The notes beneath the pieces are model-generated. The model was not told the origin of the DNA and did no database searches. It worked only from the letters and a program-made list of their open reading frames with translations. This document shows positions 1 to 10,767 of a stretch of 64,000 nucleotides of DNA, piece by piece. The position numbers and the translations under genes were made by a program. Each line of letters begins with the position of its first letter. The first letter of the stretch is position 1. This DNA comes from Heritiera littoralis (taxonomy: Eukaryota; Streptophyta; Magnoliopsida; Malvales; Malvaceae): assembly GCA_031772115.1 (NCBI GenBank), contig JAPDPK010000058.1:2294001-2358000 (forward strand), in the 5' to 3' direction.

Positions 1-236
1 ATTGGTAATTTAAATATTTATTATTAATGAAATTTAAAATTCAATGAAAACTCATGAATAAAAAAGAATAAATACAAAAACGTAAGTGTTGAATATGTAA
101 ACCTAGTACACATTTCTAGGGTGGCTTGTGTCCTGGGTCATTCTGCAATTCATTCATTATGCTTTCCCAGTGCATTCCACCATGATTCTAAAGGAACTCC
201 TTTGAGCTTTGCTCAGCACTCCTCCAAGAGCCATTT

Positions 237-720
237 TCATAAATTCCATTTAGACTTCTTCGTAAGTTCACCATCAATCATATCGGCTATTTTTATGACA
301 TCATGGTCAGTAATATCAAGCTCAGAAACCATTTCAGTTGCTACACTTAATGCTGTATCAGATTCAATGTCAAACGGGAAGTAGATGATCCAGATGCAAC
401 CTGCATAAAGAATTAAATTTTGTACCAAAAAATAAGAATAGTAGTACTACAAATATACAACTAATCCTAGACTTGAAAAATCACAAAAGAATCAAAATTT
501 ACAACTTTGGACTCTCATGGAAATGCAAAGAAATTTATTTTCTATGTCATTTAATCATGACAAGAATTGAAAATTTTGGAAACCAAATAGGAATATTAGA
601 GGAGATAGTTCAGAACTTTAACCTTCTTTATCTGCAATTCTGAGCCTCAAAAAGATGCCATCAACTTCTTTCCTCTTCCCCCTAATTGTGAGGTCAACAT
701 CTCTCAAATGACCATCTTCT
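237..720 (-). pseudogene. WNK kinase C-terminal region, left part (interrupted)
   Basis: Two minus-strand exons read like the conserved region after the kinase domain of plant WNK (with-no-lysine) serine/threonine kinases. The upstream exon (720 to 623) encodes a stretch ending in FLRLRIADKEG and is followed by a GT donor. After an intron of about 220 bp, the second exon (400 to 237) contains YFPFDIESDTALSVATEMV and the DITDHDVIKIADMIDGE segment. WNK proteins normally continue with an ASLVPEW-type stretch. Here the frame diverges after DGEL and stops at about 237, so this end is also degenerate or starts another exon I do not recognise. Positions 1-236 hold nothing else I can name. The upstream exon ends exactly at the CACTA terminus at 721 and resumes at 15319. 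Family assignment is from memory of WNK sequences; the kinase domain itself is not in the window. Confidence 0.75.
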
Positions 721-870
721 CACTACAAAAAAAAAGAGGTTTTTACCGACACTTCTCTCCCGGGGGTTATACAAAATGCCGCTATTACTTTTAATTAATT
801 AAATTTTACCGACACAAAATTAAAAGCCAGTAAAAGTAGACAAAATACCGGCACTTTTCCCTTAAAGTTT
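721..870 (+). repeat. CACTA left terminal inverted repeat and sub-terminal motifs
   Basis: CACTACAAAAAAA is followed by TTTTTACCGACACTT and further copies of the TTTTACCGACA / ACCGGCACTTTT motif up to about 865. These match, in inverted orientation, the denser motif cluster at the right end. In CACTA elements such sub-terminal repeats bind the element's own transposase-type proteins; that role is inferred from the family. Confidence 0.8.
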
Positions 871-1922
871 TTAACTCTTCAAAGCCTTTTATTTTCAAAA
901 CCTTCTCTTCTCCTTATCAGCCGATTCTCCAAATTTTTTTTATATTTTTTTTAATTTTGTTTCCAATCTTCAGAGAGCTTCATGATCATCGTTGATCTCA
1001 TTTTGTTGTTTCTTTTTTTTTTAATTTCAAATTTTCACTCCCTCTTTTTTACCTCTTCACTGATCTTTTTTTTTTAAATTTGTTTGCCCATTCAGGTCTC
1101 TTCATCAGCGCCCGATCACTGACTTCATTCAGATCTAACAACTGTCCGCATTCAGTCGAAGCAAGATACCCTATGTTTTCAGCCATCCAAGGTGCAATTT
1201 CTTTCAAGAACCCCTGTCTTTGATTTTGATGTTTGGCATTCTAACATTTTCTTCAATTTAGATTGTAAGGATCGGATAGATTGAGGAAAGGATGACGTTT
1301 GTCAACAAGAGATTTGACTGAGCTTTGTGATCGATTCATGTGAATATTCTTTCTTTTCAGACTCTCGGCTAATGATTCCAGCGTTTTTCTATTTGTTTTG
1401 AGTTGAGATATATGGTGGCATTTATGCAAATGCTTGTTTCCTAGGCATTTCACGCCTCCACAGTAGAAATTAAGTTTTTGTTAATGCAAAGCTTGTCCAT
1501 GTTGAGCAGTTTGGTAGCTTGACCAAATCAAAGAACAGGTAACAAAAAGTAGCTTAATCATTTGACTCCAGCTCTGTTAGAAATTTTTGAAGTGAAACAT
1601 TCTCTTTATTTTTAATGAATTTTAGCCTAGCAGTTAATAAAAATTCTAAAGCTTCAAGAACCAGATAAACGGTTCCCTCTTTGTTGATTATGATACTTGG
1701 ATTTTTTTTTCATGATTATATATTCTTCTAAGCTAGGGGAGTGAGTACAAACAATACAGTATTTTCTTCTTTGGTCCTCAATCAACTTTTTTCCATTGCA
1801 TTTTCAGAGGTTGCCTTGCAGTGCTATTATTAGTTTATTCTATATCTTTCTTGTTCATTTTTCTACCTTTCTCTATCAATTTCATGGTCCCCAGCTTGTT
1901 TACTCAGTTTTTTCTTTCTTAG
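871..1922. other. CACTA interior, possible captured 5' UTR/intron DNA
   Basis: No convincing coding region. The stretch has pyrimidine-rich tracts and scattered candidate splice sites, and it leads into the LSD1-type zinc-finger exon at 1923. It may be the captured 5' UTR and introns of that gene. This is inference; I see no diagnostic motif. Confidence 0.35.
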
Positions 1923-2056
1923 ATCTCATTACCATGAAAAAAGCATCTAATCAGATTGCTCACATCAATTGCGGACATTGCCATACAACATTAATGTATC
2001 CATATAGAGCTCCATCGGTCAAATGTGCTATCTGTCAATATGTTACTAATGTTGGC
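1923..2056 (+). pseudogene. Captured LSD1/LOL-type zinc-finger exon
   Basis: An exon bounded by a TTTCTTAG acceptor and a GTAAGT donor encodes an LSD1-type zinc finger: INCGHCHTTLMYPY, then PSVKCAIC, then QYVTNV. This matches the CxxC...LMYxxGAxSVxCxxC pattern of plant LSD1 and LSD-ONE-LIKE proteins, which regulate cell death and act as transcriptional cofactors. One conserved glycine is arginine here (PYRAPSV). Only one finger is present, whereas family members usually have two or three. The following exon along the DNA belongs to a different gene family, so this is a fragment carried by the CACTA element rather than a gene. Confidence 0.75.
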
Positions 2057-2605
2057 GTAAGTATGATTGAATTGATACAACTTTTCATTAGTGCATCTAT
2101 CATTAACATATGAAGATATATCTAAGAATTGGCAGATATTTGGAGATTTACGTTCATTTCACAAGAGGCTAAAAGAGGGCCACATTAATTCATAATTTGC
2201 TTCATGGTAGTCATTCTTTTTCTTCAAATTATATTGCTTGTTTTCTGATTTAGCCAGCTTTTTGCTGTCGCGATTGTTTCCAGTGATACAATTGTAGCCA
2301 ATGCACCATTCTGCTCACTCATTCTGGTTACTCTCATGAATCGTTGTTCTCCCTCTTTATCTATTGTCTTTTTAATATTGTATGCACATATTAACACTGT
2401 ACACATGCTGTCTAATTCTATACAAAAGTTTTATGTCATTTAGTGAATGACTGTTTGGGGGAAATTGTTTTGCTCAAGTGAGGAGAACCTTAGACAATGG
2501 ATTGAGGCAATAACTTCAGTGATTACTTAATTGCTTGTCACCGCATGCATGTACTTGTGTACTGTGTAAAGTAGTGCATGAATATATTTCATGTTAATTT
2601 TGCAG

Positions 2606-2709
2606 TGGACAAAGTGGAAACTCTGAAATGCTATAAGTTTAGTTTGGCTTTTGAGAACTCCAATGAGGAGGATTATGTCACAGAAAGTTTTTCCAGTCTC
2701 TTGTTGCAA
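2606..2709 (+). pseudogene. Captured alpha-1,3-fucosyltransferase (GT10) exon
   Basis: After a TTTTGCAG acceptor, the exon encodes VDKVETLKCYKFSLAFENS followed by NEEDYVTE. This is the nucleotide-sugar-binding signature of plant alpha-1,3-fucosyltransferases, Golgi enzymes that add core fucose to N-glycans. Just after YVTE the reading slips by one base: a missing A turns the expected KFFQSLVA-like continuation into SFSSLL. A GT donor follows at 2710. It is a single frameshifted exon with no other GT10 exon nearby, so it is a dead captured fragment. Confidence 0.72.
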
Positions 2710-2935
2710 GTATGGAAATTATTTCTGATGGCCCCTTGAACATTATATTATGACAAAGGATTTATGACAGCAAATATATCTTTTCATTTGATTTTGTTTT
2801 TAGTTATTTTTTTATAATAAATCTTGTGTCTTATGGTGTGTTTACTGTTTACCTAATAATTTTTTCAATTTTATCTTTTGGGAAGGTTTTGTTGTTTTAT
2901 TATGTTAGTTCTCACTTTGTTGGATATGGGTGTAG

Positions 2936-3572
2936 GTAGTGGAAGTGTTGAATCCTCTAGCTCGTGAATACAAGTCTATTGGTACGATGAAAAAAGAGCT
3001 TGCAGAATTGCAAGGAGAATTAGCACAAGCTCACAGACAGGTAGACGAAATTAGCAGTTAACGAAACTGTGATTCTTATAATTTTATTAGGACATGTATG
3101 CATCAACAAGATAAATAAATATACCAATGATTTTTTGCTATCCAACTGATTAGATGCTTACCTTTCTTTTTCCAACAAAATAATCCGAGTAAGACTCTAC
3201 CATAATTTCTATTTACAATAGACAAAGGAATAATCACAAGAGGTCCCAACTCTGGTGTCATAGCCAATTTTGATTCTGATCCAAGTGATTTAACAGGTAC
3301 ATATATCTGAGGCAAGGGTTTCTGCTGCTTTGGATAAACTAGCTTACATGGAGGAATTGGTTAATGATAAGCTGTTAGAAGATAGAACCACAACAGAGTC
3401 CATCGTAGCTTCCCCTTCTTCTAGTATGCCAATACAATCTTTGGATATTGTGAAGAGGAAGTTGCCTCGGAAAAGCTTGGATGTCTCAGGTCCGGTTCAA
3501 CCATATCACCCTCGCTTGAAGAATTTCTGGTATCCTGTTGCTTTCTCCACCGATCTGAAGGATGACACTATG
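2936..3572 (+). pseudogene. CAO: Captured chlorophyllide a oxygenase (CAO) exons, two
   Basis: Two clean exons, 2936-3040 (105 nt) and 3297-3572 (276 nt), each bounded by AG acceptor and GT donor and both a multiple of three. The first encodes VVEVLNPLAREYKSIGTMKK plus a coiled ELAELQGELAQAHRQ tail. The second encodes VHISEARVSAALDKLAYMEE, a variable linker, then SLDVSGPVQPYHPRLKNFW and YPVAFSTDLKDDTM. This is the regulatory and linker part of CAO, the plastid Rieske oxygenase that makes chlorophyll b, ending just before the Rieske domain. No Rieske or catalytic exon follows; the next exon is ARF-like. No stop or frameshift is visible in the two exons, suggesting recent capture. There is no start codon or transit peptide. 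Confidence 0.82.
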
Positions 3573-3853
3573 GTAAGCTATAGTTCATAAGTATAGGATT
3601 GCTTATCCTCTCAATATCGATTAGTTTATACCAGTCACAGGATATTGACATATATCCTCCCTCATTCTGTATCAGGTTGTTAGGCACCAGTGCTTCCTTC
3701 TTTTATTTTTGGTTTCTTATGGTAATTTGCCTAGCTAATAGAACTGTGAGATTTGTTCTTTCTTGTGCCAGCAGTGAAACGTTTTCTTAATCACCCTTGG
3801 GAGTTTCTTTTTTTGTGTGATCTGAAACTAAAATTTTTTATTGATGTCTAGCA

Positions 3854-4140
3854 GGGCCAGTTTGTCCGAGTTCATAATACCAGTGCATAAATTCCGGAAG
3901 AGTCTTGATCATTCTATTTTTGTTGGGATGAGGTTCAAAATGCGATTTGAAACTGAAGATGCAGCGGAACGAAGGTGTGACCTGACCTGCAACTCTTAAT
4001 TTATATGATTTCTAACCTAAAGGAGGAAAGGCTTCCTGTGCCATGCCATCAACGACTTAATTGAATTTTTCTTCCTTGCAGATACACAGGACTAATAACT
4101 GGAATTGGTGATATGCATCCTGCCAAATGGCCTGGTTCAT
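3854..4140 (+). pseudogene. Captured auxin response factor (ARF3/ARF4-like) exons
   Basis: Exon 3854-3974 encodes SEFIIPVHKFRKSLDHS followed by VGMRFKMRFETEDAAERR. The next exon starts at 4082 with YTGLITGIGDMHPAKWPGS. This is the ARF region following the B3 DNA-binding domain (the Auxin_resp domain); the SEFIIP and RFETEDAAERR wording is closest to ARF3/ETTIN and ARF4 in my memory. ARFs are nuclear transcription factors of auxin signalling. The B3 core and everything after WPGS are missing: at WPGS the coding sequence passes directly into a different protein family (next entry). Splice sites are intact. Confidence 0.75.
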
Positions 4141-4356
4141 TCACCAAATTCTCAACCACCTTTTTGCTTAGACCTGAAAGGTAAAATTCTGTGGACTTAG
4201 AGCACTGCTTTTAGTGTTACATCTTCTTTTAACTTTCTGTTTAACATTGTGAAGGTATGAAATCAAGTTCTCGGTGGATGGAGAGTGGCAGCTATCACCA
4301 AAATACCTTACCTTTGGTGAGGGATTAATGAAATTAACTTGCTAACTGTAGAGTAG
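4132..4356 (+). pseudogene. Captured CBM48/AMPK-glycogen-binding C-terminus fused to the ARF exon
   Basis: Within exon 4082-4180, after the ARF-like WPGS, the frame continues as SFTKFSTTFLLRPER. After an intron it goes on as YEIKFSVDGEWQLSPKY (from 4255) and GEGL. This is the end of a CBM48 (AMPK1_CBM) carbohydrate-binding domain as found in PTST/FLO6-type starch proteins of plastids: YEIKF-VDGEW-LSP-GEGL. A one-base loss near 4332 shifts the frame; in the adjacent frame the reading ends NLLTVE and a TAG at 4354, the usual C-terminus. The join to ARF falls on CCTGGTTC, which codes for both the ARF PGS and the CBM PGS. Exact paralog uncertain. Confidence 0.62.
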
Positions 4357-4760
4357 CTTTGGTCTTTAGTTTCTAGTCATGCTAGACATAAAGAACTAAC
4401 AATTGCCTTACTAAATGCAAGATTTCACTAACTATATTTAGGTTCAGAATGTGATTTTCTGATTCATGTACTTCTCTACTTAATGAATCAAGTATAAATA
4501 TTTTGTAAGATTAATTTTGGGAGGTGAAATTTAAATGTTTCTGAGTTCTTGGTCTTTTTAAGATCTATGATTAACAAAATTGATGTTTTATTATTTTGCT
4601 GATGTAAAAGTTTAAGTGAAATCAGTTTTTATATTATGCAAATTGGTTAAAATTGCTGCAATATATGTGGACAATAGCGATATAAAATGATTGAATTGCA
4701 CATGCATGCGCTCTTGAGAATTAGTTATAATTCTCATTTATCTTTTATTTCCCTTTCAAG

Positions 4761-4890
4761 GATGGCGAATTTCCTGTTCTTCCCCTATCTGTTTATGAAG
4801 CTGTTGTTATGGTACACAGTGAAGCCTCAGCCTCTAAGGAGTACTCATCATTATATCAATTCTTCTACTATCTATATGATAAAAGAAATG
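4761..4890 (+). pseudogene. Unidentified captured exon-like segment
   Basis: A pyrimidine-tract acceptor (CCCTTTCAAG) and a GTGAGT donor bound a 130-nt open segment reading DGEFPVLPLSVYEAVVMVHS, then EASASKEYSSLYQFFYYLYD and KRN. Amino-acid composition and clean splice sites suggest a real exon of a conserved plant protein. I do not recognise the family, and it does not continue the CBM48 protein, which has already terminated. Confidence 0.45.
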
Positions 4891-5309
4891 TGAGTTTACT
4901 TCTCTTCTTCCCCTTAACTTTGCTTGTCAAATACATCTTTCATTCGTCTGGTTAAACCTGTGTGTTGATGATTTAGTTTTTGGATGGTTATGAATTGGGT
5001 TTAGGTTTCATTTTCTTGAGAGCACTATAATTGTCTAGGACCACATTGATGGTTCTGAATTGCTTAAACTCCTTTATTTTCTGGTATAACACAGTTGACC
5101 CTGCATATGTATGAGAGAACAGACTCAATGTGAGGAATCTAATTAATATAGAACCTTTTTTCTTTCCTCAAATCTGTAAATGTGGCTTAGGGGTCATAGT
5201 CTAGAACTCTTGGCTACATTTGCCCTGTCTTAAAGCAATGCTTTATAACATTCTAGTTGGTATATTCTTAATGTTGGCAATTGGTGTTACTGCCCATTTT
5301 GTCATACAG

Positions 5310-5375
5310 GCACAAGAGAAGTTTCTGTCTTTAAGGAAAAGCACTACGATTGACGTAACTGCAGACATAGAGGAG
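5310..5375 (+). pseudogene. Unidentified captured exon-like segment
   Basis: A 66-nt open segment between ATACAG and GTATGT encodes AQEKFLSLRKSTTIDVTADI followed by EE. It is alpha-helical in character and may belong to the same source gene as 4761-4890. I do not recognise it. About 280 bp later the CACTA sequence is interrupted by the LTR retrotransposon at 5660. Confidence 0.4.
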
Positions 5376-5659
5376 GTATGTACAATATTAACTTTGTATT
5401 AACCCAAAGAATTATTCATACAAGTGCATCAATTGATGAACTTTGTTTACATTTGTAATAATATTGTTTTATCTTCAAACCACATAGTTTCATTATTGTT
5501 TTACAATGTAGCTAATAAATTGTAATGTTTTCCATCTATTCTAGTGCTTCCGTAGTTCTCTGGGAATGTTCCAACAGCTTTGAAGACAATTTTTCCTTCA
5601 ACTAATATAACTAGACTAGGGGCCTGGTACTTAGTTTTTTTATTCTTGAGAACATGTTA

Positions 5660-8600
5660 TGTGATAACCGAGAATTTCTTCATTTTTGAATTAGGAATCT
5701 GTAAATTCAATTTATGAGGTAAATAGATAAGTCAAAATAAATAAACAAATTTATTAAAGGATTGGAATATTTCTAAATTATAATACTTGATCCATTGATA
5801 AATTAGAAAATTTATAATTAGAAATTTTAATTGGTATTCAGAAAAAAAAAATGTTTATATGTGTAAGTAATTATATATACGTATAAATAAAAATATATAT
5901 AAATGATGAAAATTGTTTTGAATTAAAGCATATATATATATATATATATATAAAATAAAATACTAAAATATATGATTTAAGGATCATATATATTTATAAT
6001 ACAAATTATACATGTGTGTGTTTTAAATATACGTAAAGAAAGTATAAATGATATTTATATAAATATATATATATATATAAATAGTATATGTTATATATAT
6101 ATATGTACAGTGTAAATATAAAATAGATTTATAATGTATATGTATAAAAAGAAATGGAAGTATAAATAATAAATTATTTATAGTGGCATAAATGTTAAAT
6201 GTTGAATTTTAGAAGAACATATTAGATCTTTTGATATCAGATTTTTATGAATAAAATAATAATAAAATGCTGAAATCAAAGACAAAAAGGGGAGCTGTCT
6301 TACTTCTACGTTCTGCCCCATTTTTCTTTGCTGCACCGACTTATCTGCAGCTTCAAAATTTTTCTATATTCTCACGTTTCTCTTCTCCTTTCATAGTTAA
6401 ACTACTAATTGTTTCCACTAAAATATTAAGCATCTTCATCAAACCTAGTTCTCACTTTCAAAACTCCTTAAATCTAGAATTGACAAAAAGAAGCCAGCTC
6501 AACCATGTGATATCATCATCACCGACGTTCAATTTTTATTGCTTGAACTGACCTTCTTTTTTTTGCTACACTGCTCATCAATTAAAACCGAGAAAAGAAA
6601 AAGGAGGGAAAAGAAAGTAAAATTTAATAGCTGTATATGTGGTAAATTATTATTGGATAGAGTATAAATAAGATAAGACTAAATAGGACTAACTCAGCCA
6701 ATTCTTGCAGCCATTTCCACCGACCTGCCCTGTTTTTCTGCATTTCACGTTTCTTCACTATTTCCTTGAGAAATTCCTTCTATTCCTCCCATTTTTCCCC
6801 AACCGAAATCACTAATTGCTATCAACAAAACACAAAACTCCTCTACATGATCCATCCTTCACCATAGGAACATCTTAACTTCAGAATTGGAGGGCTAGAC
6901 GTGAAGAAACAGAACCGGTTTTGGGAAAATTTGTACAGTCGGCAATGGTGAAAGGTAAGGCTCGGTAATGTACTATTTATTTCCAGCCTTGGTCTTCAAT
7001 TTATTTATGCCCATGAAATATATTTGAGACCTTAGAATGAATTGATGTTAAGTGTAAGTGAAAATGAAGTGTTCGGCTGTAAAGTGAAAATAAGCAAAAT
7101 TTTGTGATTTTGATATATGTTGGGTAGAATTTAATAGTACATGATGAGTAGAATCTAGTTGATCATGGTTGTAGTGAGAGTTTGCAACAAACATGGAAGT
7201 GGCGTGGATGTTAGAGGAAGATAGGCTGTTAGGCCATGAAAAGGGGGTTGCACGATGGTGATGCTGTTTTGATGATTATAAAATATTTGATAAAATTTTT
7301 AAGTGAATAAAAGATGACCATATGTTAAAGGATGAGAAAAGGAATAGAAAATGTTAAGAAGAGATAAGGTGAAGCTGCCGGCATGGAAAGGGGGAGAAAG
7401 AAACAAAGCTATCGGCTGGTAAAAAGGAGACCAGAAAAGAAAAGTAAAAAATATATATATATAATTTAATAGTAATTACAGTGTACTAAATAATAGAGAA
7501 TAAATTAATTCTGGGAATTAATTGAATGAAAGTAAATTTGATATAGGCAAATGATGGAATATTTATTAGAATTAGAATTTGTAATATGGAATTTTGAATA
7601 TAATTTAGGTTTATTGTGCAGTATGAGGTACGAGAAATAAAGAGACGCAAATAGAGCTATTGGTTTCTTATATCGCGCGGAATAGAGGTAAGGAATATGT
7701 ATAGGAGTTGCATAAAATAATCTTTACTTGCATTTAGAAATTTTCGGATACTAAATCATAACCGTTTATTCGCTTAATCCTCCCAAATGAACGATAGAAA
7801 TTATCTTAAATACTTACAATTTAAATATTGCTTTACATGAAATGATTTACATGAATCGAATTACAAGAAACGATATACATGGATTTAATTGCATGAAATG
7901 ATTTATATGAATAGCATTATATGAATTGATTTACATGAAAGGTTTCAAATTACATAAAATGTAATTTCTCATGATTTACCATTTATGTTTAGATATGTTA
8001 CTGTGTAATTAAAGTTTTGCATTGACTTTTAAATGAATTTTATTATTATTCAATTACAATAATTACTCTTTATATGATTTTGAACTGATTGAAGACAAGT
8101 GCTATTTAAATGATTTCTATTGTTAATTTTATGATTTATGAAAATGATTGGGATTGACTAAAGATAATTGCTATTTAAAATGATTTCTACTATTGAATTA
8201 GATGATTTAAGGAAATGTTTTGAGACGGTCGTTCCTTAGTGATCATGCATACTGTTACCGACTGCGAGACCTTGATCAAGTCCGCAGGTTACTGACATAC
8301 TGACTACCGGCTGTGGGATTATTATGGTCAAACCCACAGATTTACTTAGCTAGCACCTGACCAGTGCGAACTGTGACCGACCGACGATGGCCATTCGTTA
8401 CCGATTGTCCCTTCGGGGATACCGATATTGTTTTATGCATGATTCTATTAGATGTGACTGTTTCCACTGAATTGTACTTGAATGATTTGAATATCGAATT
8501 GAGTGAGGTGATGAATGACCCGTAAGGTACTTCGGGCCCTCACAATAAATACCAAATACTTTGAATACTGAATGAATTGATTTCTAAACGATTTGAATAC

Positions 8601-9419
8601 CAAATACTTTGAATATCGAATGATTTGAATACCGAATTATTTGAATACTGATTTACTGATTTGACAGAAAGAAAGAAAGGTTTGAAATCAAATGATCGAA
8701 GGTGATAAACTTAAATGATTTGCTTTACTGTATAAGACGAAAATCTTGCTTATATTGACATTTAAACTTGTTACCGAAGTTGCATACTGAAATTTGTTTT
8801 ATAGCATCGTCTACATAAATGGCTTATATATTGATTAATGATTTAAAAGTGCATTGCATAAATTATAAAATATTTTATACGGATTATTGATTTGAAATAG
8901 CATCACATGGATTATTAATTGTTTTATATTGATTAATGATTTGAAATGGCATTGCATAAAATGTTAAGCCTGTATTTATCATGCTTTTCTCTTAATTAGT
9001 AAAATAAGTGATTTTTATTTAACTGCATTTTATACGCGCTTTTATATATGTTTCTTACTGGGCTTTTCCCAAAGCTCACCCCCTTACTCACCATCCCAGA
9101 TAGCCCATCAGTGTATAGGATATCCGCTGCCTTCGAGTTAGTTGAAGAATTCACTAGAAGTTTAAGGTATCAAGTGAACAGGTATATGTCTAGAATTTTA
9201 TATTTATATTCGGATTTATAAATGCACAGTAGATGTGTTTGCGATGGGATGTAAATAGTGTGATGTTAAATTAAAGCATGTTTATGAATTGTAATGAAAA
9301 TTGTAAAATGAACTTACACTGACATCGAATGCAAACCGATTGATACCGACAAATTGAATAGGAAAGATAGTAATTAAAAGGAAAAAGTTAGTCCGAATTT
9401 CGTAATTTTGGATGTTAGA
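5660..9419 (+). repeat. 5' LTR
   Basis: Starts TGTGATAACCGAG and ends GATGTTAGA, so the 3' end is GA rather than the usual CA. It holds AT microsatellites near 5930-6110, a pyrimidine-rich stretch with a non-significant 94-codon ORF (6267-6551), and repeated TTTGAATAC / ACATGAA motifs at 7800-8000 and 8480-8660. An inverted GC-richer block lies at about 8220-8420. Confidence 0.9.
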
Positions 9420-9422
9420 AAA

Positions 9423-9435
9423 TGGTATCAGAGCA
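9423..9435 (+). promoter_or_regulatory. Primer-binding site (initiator Met-tRNA)
   Basis: TGGTATCAGAGCA, complementary to the 3' end of plant initiator methionine tRNA, begins three bases after the 5' LTR. This fixes the + orientation of the element. Confidence 0.9.
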
Positions 9436-10753
9436 AGGTTTGCCTAGTACGTGTTAGTGTAAGTAAATTGAAATTGATTTACATCCCACGTTGCTGTGCA
9501 TAGTCTGAATATAAATTGTAAAGAATAGTTAGAGAATGGAACAAGATGTCGATCGATAGAAAAATTTTGGTTGTAATGGATGGAACAAGAAGGATAGATA
9601 TGAATATAGTATGGAATTATTGTGGAGATAAATATTGAATGATCAGAGATAATTGATGATGATTAAAGGCATCATATTAAGTAAGAGTGATTGAAAGTGA
9701 TTGGTGGTTTTCGAGTAATTGGAGATGATAGAACGATTATATTGGAGATGAGTGGTGCAAATAGAAACAAAAATTGTTAGCAAATATTGTAGAAGTTATA
9801 CGAAAGTACGAATATAAATGAATGAGATAGGTATTAAGTGATCGAAAATGATTGATAACATTGTGGTCAATTGGAGACGATAGAATGATCTTATGGAATA
9901 TGTTGATCTGGAGATCGATGTGAATTAACAAAGGCAAGTGAATTGATAGAAAATGGTGTAAACATAGTATGAGAATATTGATATGAGTGAGTGATAGGAT
10001 GAATTGCAACGAGTAGTTATGAAAATGATAAGTCTCCAGGTACTGAATTGTCGGATTACTTGTATCGAATTTGGAGGATCCCAAATTTTCTTATATTCGA
10101 TATAAACTACAAAGTGGAGGAATTAAAAAAAAAATTATTTTAAAAATATTTAATGAAGGATCCCTTCGATAAGGTTCAGAGAGGTACTCGGTGAGGGCCC
10201 CACCAGGACTTTCTCTGTCCAGATTGAAGTGAGACCCTAAAATGATGATGTATGAGGCGAAATATGAATATGGCAAAATTTATAAGAGTATTGGTGTCAG
10301 TATATTGGAAAGAGAATAAATTATGTGTATGATGAGAGGTATGGTTTAAGTGTAATGATAAAATTGGGGTTGTTTGGAAGTGATCAAATGATTATAAAGG
10401 ATATGAATACTATGGGAATTGATGAAAATAGAAGGAATGCAATAAAGTGGTTGATAAATGGTATGGAGATGACATTGTACAGAAAATTGTGTATCACCGT
10501 AAAGGAATAAGATAGATATCGAATGATCGAGACTGATTCATTGAAGTATGTAATTATTATGTAATTGATGTGGAAATTGATACAAATCAACCAAAGTAAG
10601 AGAATTGTTAGTAAATTGTGTATATATTGTATGAGAGTTTTGATAAGAATAAATGAAATGAGTGACTGTTAAGAGTAAGTATGAGGAATTGATAAGTCTC
10701 TATGTATTGAATCAAAGGAGTACGTGTGTTGAATTTGGAGGACCAAATTCTTT
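9436..10753. other. Coding-less interior with a duplicated 3' module
   Basis: No gag, protease, RT or integrase similarity in any frame; the short ORFs are fortuitous. Two diverged copies of one module can be seen: around 9940-10090 and 10600-10760, both containing GATAAGTCTC, then TACTTGTAT/TACGTGTGT, then GAATTTGGAGGA(TC)CCAAATT. The second copy runs into the polypurine tract, so the first is probably an older or duplicated copy of the same 3' region. Confidence 0.6.
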
Positions 10754-10767
10754 AAAGGTAGAGAGGA
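10754..10767 (+). promoter_or_regulatory. Polypurine tract
   Basis: AAAGGTAGAGAGGA lies immediately before the 3' LTR start TGTGATAACC. It is the expected primer site for plus-strand cDNA synthesis. Confidence 0.75.

Noticed and set aside
1796..2113. 105-codon ORF as a whole gene
   Set aside because: Only the segment between the acceptor at 1922 and the donor at 2057 is LSD1-like; the rest is intron read-through.
5220..5402. 60-codon ORF with an apparent membrane helix
   Set aside because: The hydrophobic half lies upstream of a clear splice acceptor and is probably intron; only 5310-5375 looks exonic.
721..5650. Helitron as an alternative explanation for the captured genes
   Set aside because: No CTRR end with a preceding hairpin was seen, whereas CACTA termini with a TCT duplication are exact; a nested Helitron cannot be fully excluded.
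6267..6551. 94-codon ORF identical at 11377-11661
   Set aside because: It is identical only because it sits in the two LTRs of one element; no recognisable protein.
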